Below are positions 35,001 through 47,000 of a stretch of 64,000 nt of DNA, one piece after another. The first letter of the stretch is position 1. Each line of letters opens with the position of its first letter. The translations under genes and the position numbers were made by a program. The notes beneath the pieces were generated by a model. That model was not told where the DNA came from and made no database searches. It saw only the letters and a list, made by a program, of their open reading frames with translations. Source of the stretch: Branchiostoma floridae (Eukaryota > Chordata > Leptocardii > Amphioxiformes > Branchiostomatidae); assembly GCF_000003815.2 (NCBI RefSeq), contig NC_049993.1, forward strand, positions 20,245,010 through 20,309,009, in the 5' to 3' direction.

Positions 35001-38000
35001 TGTCTGACAGACAACGAACGTCAGCAGGAGACAAAAAATTGGTTGTGTAAAAGAAAACTCTTTTGTCCTTGTTCCTTACTCTCCAAGCAGAGGTTAGGCT
35101 CCGGCTGCTTTTTAACGTTTTTTTAGTCGTTTTTATCGGACTCTCTATTTTGTCATTTTTCTTGAAGTACGCCAGCCAAAGGTTTTGACACAGCAAGATA
35201 AAATACAAAATAGAAAGCCCGATAAAAACGACTGACAAAGAACGTTAAAAAAACAGCCGGAGCCTAACCTCTGCTTGGAGATAATATTCCTTACTTGTAA
35301 AGGTTGCGCCTCTGCCTCTTGAACTGGATCTGCTCCGAGGACTCAATACTCTCCTGAGAGGACCCCCGGCTGGAGGACTGTCCGCTCTGTTGCTCACTGG
35401 AGGTCGCCTGCTCCATGGAGGTCGCCTGCTCCCTGGAGCGGACTCTCCATTCCTCATTGTCGCTGCTCGGCCACGGAAACAGGGATCTGAACATGAGAGG
35501 GAAACACGTTTTTGTACTTCCGAAAATGTATATAGTAGAGTAGATTCATTCCTCAAACTACCGACATCTTGCGCACTGCAGTCGTCCCTCAGAAAGACTG
35601 GAGTCGCATAGTTCAATTTTTGAACTTTTATTCAGCCTCTTGGCCACGGAAACAGGGAACTGAACACGGGATGAAAACACGTTTTTGAGCTTGCAAAAGT
35701 TCATCCATATGCCTTGCCGTAATTGCTCGGAAGTGCCACATATGTTTTATGGTAACTAAGCTACTGTATATACAGTGGTAGTAGTAAGGCGTACGTGAGG
35801 GATTTAGTGAGGGAGTCCAGGTACAGTTCCTGGGACTGAGTGATCCCCTCCCGGCTGTCCCACATGTGTTAAATACTGTCTATAGTTATAAACAGTGTGA
35901 GACGTGTTCCACATGTGTTACTAACTAACTAATGTATATAGTTATAAACAATGTGAGACGTACGTGAGGGATTTAGTGAGGGAGTCCAGGTACAGTTCCT
36001 GGGACTGAGTGATCCCCTCCCGGCTGTCCCACATGTGTTAAATACTGTATATAGTTATAAACAGTGTGAGACGTGTCCCACACGTGTTACTAACTAATGT
36101 ATATAGTTTTTAACAATGTGAGACGTACGTGAGGGATTTAGTGAGGGAGTCCAGGTACAGTTCCTGGGATTGAGTGATACCCTCCCTGCTGTCCCACTCT
36201 GTCGCCTCCTGGTGTCTCTCCTCGCGACGCTGCTGCACCGACTTCTGGAACTTGGCCTGGGAGGAAAGAAGAAAGAAATTAGAAGTGATCTCGAACCAGT
36301 TTTGGTTCACCGAGGAGCTGTTCTTCAACTGGTCATGACAGGGAAGACAGACATTATGTACAGTATTTACAGGTTAAGGCTAGCTTTGACGAAATTTATA
36401 GAGTCAGAAACTGGTCTAAAGGGCCTGGTTCGGCATGCAAATTGATATAGTAGTTCAGGGCCTATAACTTTAAGATTTTTTTCTTGGAAAAATGGGTAGA
36501 AATTCTGGCAGTTTTGAGATCAATGTGACTGGGGAGGGTTTCTACCTTCTGATTATGGCCCAAAAGCTGAGTTTTTGTGGTTATCAGCGGATATGAAGTT
36601 GGGACTATTTCCTTGTTGCGTAATGGTCTGTTCCCTTGATGGTTATCCGTTTGAGGGGGTGGTAGGGTCTGGGGGTATTTTTCTGCAAATTATGCCGTAT
36701 GATTTTTAATGACAGTGGGATTTTATCACAGCTGAGATGATGGGCTTTCATATGAGGGTAAGTTTGTATGCCAGTAACGTCAGAAAGGTGAGTTATTGGC
36801 TCTGTCTTTCTGTGCCTTTATGTACACATTTCAATGGGCCAGGGATTGGCTGGCGTCTCCCCTATGAGAATGAACGTACCTCCAGCTGCACCCTAGGCCC
36901 CCTGCCGGAGCAGTCGGCGCCCCACTTGGCGTCCAGTACGGCCTTCACGATGCCGTCCTGGATCAGCCGGACCTCCCTGTTGGTGGGGAACTCCATCTGC
37001 ATGTCCACACAACTCTTAAACTGCGGAGAGGAAAGCAAAATCGTTATTATTTTTTTAATCAGGTTCGTAGGGCCTGATGTTACCATCATGAAGATGAAGA
37101 GCCCCATAGCGATAACTGTAGCAGCATCTCTTCTCCCTAAGTCAGAAATACCAAGCTTAGACAAGCTTGACTTCACTGACCCAACAGGCGAAGCAGGGGT
37201 TACGAGGTTGCACAGGAAATTTCCGAACCGGTGTCCGCAGCCCTATGGTACACAAAGTTTTGCCTGCACGCAAAGTTCTACGGCGTGTCAGCGTGCTCCA
37301 AAATCCGTCGGATTCCCTACGAGTTCGTACAGAGAGGCGGTACTTACCACTTACGGATCCCAAACGATTGCTCACGTTTAGGTACGTAGACAGCACGTAT
37401 TTGCACTTACGGCGGGTTGTGCCCTTAGCTTAAGGTACAGATGCGATGAGAATAATCTGAACGTACGTCCCAGGACTCGAGCTGTGGAATGCGGGAGCGG
37501 TCGATCTGGATGGCGATGGTCCTGCGGGTCTGCTGCCTGCCCTCCTGCCGGAGCTCCTGCTGCGTCTCGGCGGACACAGCGGGTTCCTTCTCCCGGAGAG
37601 AGCGGACAAGGAGCTTCCGCGGGTACTTTCTCTCCCTGGAGTCCAGCTCACGGCGACGGGGGTCTATCTCAACCTGGTAAACAAACAAACAAACAAACAA
37701 TGAAAGACTCTGCAGACACGGCGGGTTCCTTCTCCCGGAGGGAGCGGACTAGCAGCTTCCGCGGGTACTTTCTCTCCCTGGAGTCCAGCTCACGGCGACG
37801 GGGGTCTATCTCAACCTGGTAAACAAACAAACAAACAAACAATGAAAGACTCTGCAGACACGGCGGGTTCCTTCTCCCGGAGGGAGCGGACTAGCAGCTT
37901 CCGCGGGTACTTTCTCTCCCTGGAGTCCAGCTCACGGCGACGGGGGTCTATCTCAACCTGGTAAACAAACAAACAAACAAACAATGAATGACTCTGCAGA

Positions 38001-41000
38001 CACGGCGGGTTCCTTCTCCCGGAGAGAGCGGACAAGGAGCTTCCGCGGGTACTTTCTCTCCCTGGAGTCCAGCTCACGGCGACGGGGGTCCACCTCAACC
38101 TGGTAAACAAACAAACAAACAAACATTTAAAGACAGCCTCAGCAGACACTGCCGGAGAGAGTGGACCAGCAGCTACCGTGGGTACTGTGGGCAGTTTATA
38201 TGTTTATATGTTACATAGTTGAATGGCAGACGGCTAGAAAATGTTTGATTGGATCTGATGACTGGTCAGAACTAAGGACAACCACCAAACAGATGACTCC
38301 GTTGTATGTGCATTTCTATGCATCTATTGTGAATAAATATACAATACACGCGGGTAGGAGGAACCCCTTACATCCTTGGTCGGAAGTCCTGCTATGAGAT
38401 GGATACTCCGAACAACAAACCTGCATCTGCTGAAGCCGTCTCACACGTGTCATACAGTTCTGTCCCTGTGAGACTTAGTGCTCCAGTAGACGAGAGGGTG
38501 GAGAAGGAATTGCACACCCCTCCTTCACCATAAAAAGTCATTTGCAGGTCAGGCAAATGCCTGTTTGCCTGCTCATCTGTCGAATCGACAGGATACTAAT
38601 AAAAATACAATGCAAACAAATAAGTACGAACAAGCCCACCTGTTCGTCCTTGATGAGCATCTTGATCCCCACGGTGCGGTCCTGGCGCGGGTGTTTGGCG
38701 CTAATCGTGACCTCAGCACGCATGGCGCGTGGCGGCTGTGCTCCAGCGGGCTTCTCCTCAGATGACCTCGCCTCGGAGGAAAGTACGCACTCGATCTCAA
38801 CCTGCAGTCAACAATTCAACAAATGTTAGATTCCCATAAATAGCCAAAGATTCAAACAAACATTGAACATTTCGAGATATATCGTTCAGGTCTGATTGCC
38901 GATCTCCAGCTTATTCTGTCAATGGGATTGACTTTTTGTAGGTTTATTTGCGAGCATCTCCCTTAACATCGTCTACCCATCTCCTCTTGGGGCGACCACG
39001 AGGATTCTGGTCCACTACGGATAAGTTAACGACCTTTCTTGGCCAGTTGTCATGGGTCGCTTTTTTGCACATGGTCATATTAGCGGTGTCTATAACTTGT
39101 GAGAGGGATAAAGGAGGTCATATATATCAGGGCAGGAGATTTTATTTGGAAAAATTGATCATTTAATAACTGCTAAAGACCAGAAAAATAGAACCCTTAC
39201 TGTTACTGTTGCTAAATGGACAATCTTTAAAACTTGGATCTGGCATAGAAAAGACCCACACCTGTGCATTACTAGCCTCTTTAATGTCTTTGAAAAGGAC
39301 TTCGAAGAACGGATATTCCATGATAGACTGACAGCCAATGTAGATTGATTGTACAAATTTTCTATTGATAGTTTGGCATGAACTGCACCTACTGTTAGAC
39401 TTCTCCATTTTTGATCATAGTGTAATATCAGACTGTACATATTCCTTAAGGTTCCCCAGATGTACTACATGTATTTGTCTCTTCTAACTGTTCCACTACC
39501 CATGTACTGCATGTAATTCGTCCAGACACACCAGTATATGTTATCCCTCCATGTGCAATGGTACTCGACTGTACAAAATCTAGTCTTAGTTGTTGACAAA
39601 TGTACTGTTGTTGTTGTTGTTGTTTTTAATATAAAAAAATCAGGGCACTCCAGCCAAGAAGAGGAAGCTGTCACTGAACAGAGACGGTGGGCGTTATCAA
39701 CTTCAAGGCACGTTTGACCAATTGCTGACGTCACGTATCTAGAAGATCACGTGTTGATAAGATCATAATGTAACACCTCAAGGGGCCAGTCTACTGACAG
39801 CGGTGTATCTATTGTGAAGGTTCCATTGCGTTTTAACCGCAACTCGACAGATACTAAAAACTCAAACCCACACACACACCCAACAAAAATGTACAATAAT
39901 GGCCATCATCATCTATCAATAGTTTTGACTTAATAGTCACCACGTAACAAGACCTGAAGGTCATTTCAAGGTGTGACCTGAAGGCCACTCCAAGGTCACG
40001 GGTTACATTGTAACTGTAACAGCATCTCTACACCCTAGGTTAGAAACATCATGATTGAGACCAGCTCAGCTCAATAACACTGAGGACTAGCTGACCCAAT
40101 AGACGAAGCAGGGGTTACGAAGGCTGCTCGGGAAAATTCCCTACCCCAGTTAAAAACAAACAAACCAACCTTCTCTGGCCGGTTCTCTCCAGGCCTCACG
40201 GCCAGACGCAGCTCTGCAGGGCCGGTGAAGGGCTGGTAGGGGGCGCTCGTCTCCTTGTTCAGGCGGGAGACCATGCTGGACTTCAGCGCGAACTCCAGCC
40301 CGAGAGCCTGCTTGCCGTACGCTACCTTCATCTGGAGAACAGATAGCAAAACAGACGGTAAAAACGTCAAACGAAACTGACTTAGGTATGGTGACAAAAA
40401 TACTAACACTCACGGCCCGTAACCTCAGTGGTCGTACGGGCTGCACGACATCCATTAGCGGTGATCTTTGCCCATCTCCGTCTGTCCTCTGCCCCTCTGA
40501 TCAGTTGTTCGGTGCTAAGGCCAGTCCAGACCTTTATGTTGTCCAGACACGTCTTCCTTGACCTACCTCGTTATAATACTAAATGAATCGTCAAAATAGA
40601 AGTTACTCAAGCAACTGAAAATGACTTTGGAAAGTCAACAAACAATTCCATACAAGTACATCTGACTCGTTGAACTGCCAGTTCATTCTGAATTGAATTG
40701 TATTAGTAAGAATACTTATCTGCTTAGCGCTGAAAATCTCTATTGTAACGTATCTTCAATAGCTCCCGTATTTGCTCAATTGTCTTAGTTCTTAGTTGTC
40801 GAATTCTATGTAACGTCATATATCCTGTAGATGATTGGATAGTGACTGCCCATGCACCAACCCGTGTTTTTTTTACAATAAAGGTTTTTAAAAATTACTG
40901 ATCTGCTAAATAAAAATCCCTCATCTGACTAGGTCAGTCCGGGTTTTATCATCTGCTTAATGAATTTGTAGCGAATCAATAGCTCCCGTCTTTGCTCACT

Positions 41001-44000
41001 TGTCTTAGTTCTCAACAGTCATCAAAAGCATCTTATGTAATGTTATATCTTGTGGATGATTGCATAGTGGCTGCCTATGTACCAAGCTGTGTTTTTTTTC
41101 AATAAAGGTGTTTTTTTTTTTTTAGATTTACTCATCTGCTAAATAAAGCAGCTCACCTGGCTAGGGAACCTCTGGATCTTCTCGCCCTGGATGGTGATCT
41201 CCTTCTTCAGGACGTCCCTCACCTGCCTGCCCGTCTTGGGGGCCGTCTTCTGCTCCGTGAAGACGATGGGACGAGACTTCACCACCAGCAACTCGCGCTC
41301 CTTCTCGGGCGTCTCGACGGTCAGCTTGTGCACGCGGTTCTTCAGGTCAAAGTTCGCCTTTGCACAAAAACACATCAAGTGATTGTTATTATTCATGTAT
41401 AACTTTGTTAATCCTTGAAGAGCAGCAATTATTGTAGAGTTATCCATGTTTGTAGCGTTATAGATACAGCTAGTGCTAAATTTGCTCTTTAGGCCCTTCC
41501 CACTAGCCTGGGTACCGTCCTGCTTCTACCGAGGATCCTTACACTCGGTAGTAGGGCTGGGTATCGGTACAGCGTACCGGTACAAAACCAGTTTTTCTTA
41601 TTGGACCGGTCCAGAAAAACCGGACCTGAAAAAAATAGGTGGACCGGATGTTGGACCAATCGAAAATTAACAGATTATTTTATCAGGCTTTCACACGTTT
41701 TGGCGCTTGCAGATGGAAGAAAATAACAAGACTGAAGTAGAGTAAAGTTTATAGTAATTTCTACCAAGTTTTACAGCCAATCGTACAGGTGCAGATAGCG
41801 TTGTATGATTTTAAAATGCCAGTGTAAGTCTAATACTCCACCAAACAGATTTCTTTGTAGTGAAATGGACCATTGGTATGAGTCATACTGCATCAGGTCC
41901 AGGTTCAGGCCCGGACCTGAACCTGATCCTTTGGACCTGAACCGGACCTGGACCTGAATTTTCTGTACCGGTACCCACCCCTACTCGCCTGGTAGCTTGT
42001 ATACTTCATACTAGAAGACAGGTAACATACATTCTCATAATTCCGCCAGGTTCCATTATACCGCCACCTCAAAAAACGTTGTTATAGAGGCCTTGTTAAG
42101 ACTGTCTTCAATACCTAAATATCTGAATTGTATTACATTTAAGATATCTAACATACGGTGTTGAAGACAATCTTCAGAAGACCTCTATACTAACGTTTTT
42201 TGAGGTGGCGGTATAATGGCACCTAGTGGAATTATGATAGTCGATGTTACCGACCTTGCCGGACATCGGGATGAGGCCCTTCACGGAAACCTCCAGGGCA
42301 ACGCCCGACTTGATGACGCGGCAGTCTACCATCATCTTAGCTGTGATCTGCATGGCGGTGCTGGAAACAAACAAACAAACCAACAAACAAATGTTTACAA
42401 TCCTTAATTCACTGTGAACAAATTTTCAAGAAAATATAGAAATATGTGTATTGCGAACTTTGACGTTGTCTCATGAAACGGACGGACCGTTGAATTGATT
42501 CCATAGACAACGATTTCCCAAAAGATTTGATGTTGGAATTAGGAGAATTCTTGTACACAAACGGCATAAACTTACTTGCTTACGTCTCGGTGTCTCAGTA
42601 AGCTTCAGATAGACACCGAAGCGTAAGCAAGTAAGTACATCCTGGTCGTGTACAAGAATTCTCCTATATTCTACCAACCTGATGAAATTATTTTCGGGAG
42701 ATTTGATGTGTTTTATTGTCTTTCAGATCACACTTGGAACACGTCCCAAAGCAACTGAATTTTTTTTCTCTTTTTTGCTTTTTGGACAGACGAGGACAAT
42801 GTGGCACTGCTCTCAAGTTTGAAACTTATATTAACAGCGCCACATGCACGATAAGACAGAAGGTAATAATCCGAGGTCAGGTACCCATTTTTACACCTGG
42901 TTGAAGTGAGGAAGGTCGTGTAAAGTGCCTTTCCCAATTAGGGCACAACGTCGGGGCACTGTGGGGATCGAACTCAGGACCTTTTATATATATAGATTCC
43001 GAGCCGAACGCCCTACCAGTTACGCCACGCCCGACGCCACTGAATATAAAGCATGTACCTGTGTGTGCTGGTGACCTCGGCGTTCACGTCGCTGATGGCC
43101 TGCAGCTCCTTCGGGCGGTCCTCACGGAACAGTCTCGGGGCCACCGTCACCTTCCCGCCGATATCGGACCTGGTCACAGCCACGGCCTGGGCGGGGGCAA
43201 AATAATGTACTTAAATGTCTATGAAGTATAGACATCCACTCAAGTAACTCTCTCTCTCTTACAGTCTCTGCCACACAGGGCACATCTGTAGGCCGACTCA
43301 GGTCTGTTGCAGAGTACGTTTCGCAGGATCCGCTTTTCTTCTGCCATGTCTGGTTTCTCCTAATGAACTCGATATAATTTTGGAAACGGTCAGACGTTAT
43401 TGTTTGACAGTGGCACTGACTCCTCGGCGTAGATAACTAAAGGAGTTACCTTGAGGTCCAGCTTGAGCGGCAGACCCAGGGAAGTCGGGGTACGCTGGGT
43501 AATATCAGCGAGAAGAGAGGCCTTGGTCCAGCTTGTCTTCACACCTGGAAATACGTAGATATGGTTAGAAATAATCATATATAAGGTGATAATAGCATGG
43601 AAACTACTCTATGTCGGTACGATCCATTTTGGAGTTTGTTACTTCCATTCAACACAACAAAATTGGTAAAGAACTTTTCTATCATGTCCTGTTCTGCTTT
43701 TGAGCCTGTACAAATGAACACACTTTAGTACACACACCTTTTTGCATTTGCCTCTTGATGTCAGAAATATCCAGTAAGAAAATTGAAATTAATTCTATCC
43801 AATTGAGGTAGAAATCAAATTTACTTGTTTATTTTGATCGGATCGTTTCTTTTTCAATCGGTCCATTGACAAGTGAACATTTTGACCGATAGAGATTACT
43901 ATGTTCCACTCTAAGAAGAACCTAAGATCAAATAGCTAAACACACCTTCTGGTCTTAGATGTATAAATCTAGGAAGACACTTTGGATGACTATCACGTAC

Positions 44001-47000
44001 ACGAGGGCAGGAAACGTCTTGTGCATTGGTCAACAATTGCTCATGCAAACGGTAATTAATGATAAACTACTGTGCGATTTATTTTCGTTATGACCTACAC
44101 TTAAGCTAAGGGCACAACCCGCCGTACGTGTAAATACATGCTGTCTACGTGCCAAAACGTGGGCAATCGTTTGGGATCCGTAAGTGGTAAGTACCGCCTC
44201 TGTACGAACTCGTAGGTAATCCGACGGATTTTGGAGCACGCTGACACGCCGTAGAACTTTACGCGCAATCAAAACTTTGTGTGCTATCAGGCTGCTGATT
44301 CGCCCACGTACGTGCCAGTACGGGCGACGCAACTGCCCTGTACAGCCTGAACGTTTTCAGAAATACGTGGCGTACGTGGCCAACGTAAGCCAAATTGCAC
44401 GTACGGCGGGTTGTGTTCTAAAGGTGGGGTCACACATTTGTATATATTTAAGTCCGTATGAGGCGCGCATGAGATTATTTGCCTCCACCAGGCTCCACAG
44501 GCCGTTGTAAAAAAATAATAGAAATTGGACAAACAGGTAACATGTCAGACGAGTTAGCTGGGTCGCTAACAATATTTCTCGGTCAGCTAACTCATCTGGC
44601 ATGTTATGTATCTATGTTTGTCCAATTTGTACTACTTTTCCCGCGACCTGTGGAGCCTGGTAGAGACTAAGAGCTTCATCCGCACCTCAAACGGATTTGA
44701 ATATATTCGCATGTGTGACCCGACCCTTAGCTTTAGGTTTTTTTTTTTTTTTTTTTTTTATTGAGATTCTCCATATACATATGGAGGGTATGGCGAAACA
44801 GGTGTCAAAGACGCCTTTTCAAAGCCACCATACCATTGGCTTTGTTATTCGGAGTTTCCATCTCCTAGGAGGACTTCCGACCAAGGATGCAAGGGGTTCC
44901 TCCTACCCCTGACTCGTGTGTCATGGCGGGTGCGTCATGCCCGAACATGCCCCTATGGCCTGTCACCACAACAAAGGCCTGTCACTGCCACTAGCCGCAG
45001 CTATGTACTCGTTTACACCTGAGTTAGGTGAGGAAAGTCGTGTAAAGTGCCTTTCCCAAGGGCACAAGATCGGTGACACGGCAAGCGGATTTGAACCCGG
45101 GACCTCTCGGGCCTGAGACCAACGCGCTCCCGATCGTGCCACGCGGTCCCACAAAGGTTTACCCACCTTCCTGCAGCTGCTTCTCGATGTCGCCGATGGA
45201 GAGGCTGTCCTCGCGGACAAACTTCTCCAGCAGGGCGCTGCGGAACTGGTGGTAGTAGAGCTCGTTGCCGCCGACCTTCAGGTAGATCTGGCCCTTCGGG
45301 TCCTCAGGAGCCCTGGTCTTGATGTTCAGCTGGAGACGGGGGGGGGGGGGGGGGGGGGGAAAAAAATCCCCCCCGAAAAGGGGAATCCATTTTGAAGGAA
45401 AAAATTTTTTACGTTTTACCGAACCCAAAGGGTCCCCCTTTTTTAAGAAACCCCAAAAAATTTTTCCAAATTTCCCCCCTTTGGAGAAAAAAAAAAAGCC
45501 CCTTTAAAATCTCTTGGAAACCCCAAACCCCCCAAGTTTTCCAAGGGGGGGGGTTTTTCTCCCCCCCTTTCTCCCAAAAAAAAGTCCAACCCCCCCCGTT
45601 TTGAAAAAGCCCACCCCTGTTTTACAGTAGAATATGGTTCATAACTGTCCATTGTCACTTGTATATCTACTATGTTTATACCATGAACTTGAAATTAGCC
45701 ATCGGGCACGAACTTTCAAATAAACTTCTTCTATTAATTCTATTGGGGTGGAAACTATATACACTACTTTTAATTGAATAAAGAGACTCTTTTTACACAG
45801 CCACAGCTTTGATTTATTCCATCGACGTTTCGGTGACCAGCTGCCACCTTCCTCGGGGCAGTTCTGACTGGTTCACATTTTACTGCAGTAATATCATAAT
45901 ATGTGTCACTGCTTACAGATCACAGGCGCAAGTTATTTACATGTATATACAGTGATAGGCTGAGATTTTTTTAATGCGATCCCAAACGTTTAGGAGCTTG
46001 TTACATATAAGGTCTATTGTAAATAGAATGAATGATTAAATAATTGAAAAGTAATACATATTCAACGTTTATGATATTTTTATTTAGTTTATCATTTGAA
46101 AACGCCCCGGTTTGGAAACAGGCCTTAGGCTTAGGTCACATCTAAAAAAAGGGGCCCGGCCGGGCAGCTATCGGGACCGGAGAAAATTATGTAAAAGACA
46201 TAAAAATACACAAAATGTCAAAATCAGATCCAAGGGCATAATTTGCGTCTTTTTCTAGGTATACAATTTGATTTTTCGTTTCTGAAAACATCCCGGCCGG
46301 GCCCCGGCTTGGAAATGTGACCCAGAACTTACCTTGCTCTGTATCTTCTCCGCTTCTATGTTCCTAAGTGTCCTCTGCCTCTCTGTGCTGGCGGAGTCGC
46401 GGTACTCCCGGCTGGTCTCCTGACTCTTCTTCTTCAGGTGGTACATGAAGGACTTGTTATCCGCGTACTGTCGGTAGAGGGAGTCCACCATGGTCTGAAG
46501 GCCGGAGGCGCGCACCTGAAAAGTTGCAAGGTAATCTTGGTCATTTTTTTTTCTTCAAAACAGAATCTAAAGGTTCTGGGTTCAAATCTCTAGCAGAATT
46601 TCTTACCCTTTGAAAAGCCACTTTTCCTCTATCCCTTTACCTCATTCAACTGGGGATCAGCACCGATTGGTCTACAAGCCTGAAGCTTGAACTTGAAAGT
46701 GGCAACGTTGTCTTGTAGTAATTTTCTAAAAACTTGTAATCTAAAGTTTTAGGGTCATTTTCTAAAAACTTGTGATCTAAAAGTTATGGGTTCAAATTCG
46801 TAGCAGGCTAGGTCCGAATGTTTGTGCTCTTTGAAAAAGGCACTTTTCCTCTATTTCCTCACCTCACCTCACCGGTCCCATAGCCTCACCAGCCGTAGGG
46901 GCAGCAATGGCATCAACATAAGTTTTCCACCTTCGTCTATATCCTTACATTCAAATGGAAATCCGTACCGATTGGTCTGTAAGCTTCGGTTAGCGTCAAG

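Larger units (their letters stand above)
30896..45329 (-). other. vitellogenin large beta-sheet region, Ser-rich linker and RQRR site (exons 18-30)
   Basis: Exons 18-26 code beta-rich sequence (for example [17 protein letters not shown] and [17 protein letters not shown]) as in the open sheets lining the lipid cavity. Exon 28 (residues 1388-1452) is Ser/Gln-rich, including [18 protein letters not shown], and ends [13 protein letters not shown]1445-Q-R-R1448 fits the furin consensus RxK/RR, so the precursor could be cleaved there. Exon 29 continues [19 protein letters not shown]. Cleavage is inferred and not shown. Confidence 0.7.

Noticed and set aside
44738-45151. tRNA gene on the - strand
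   Set aside because: Box A and box B are present but the cloverleaf does not close, and a conserved SINE body with poly-A tail follows.
45159-45658. Small proteins in the homopolymer-rich region
   Set aside because: The sequence is probably low quality; only the exon 45167-45329 is trusted.
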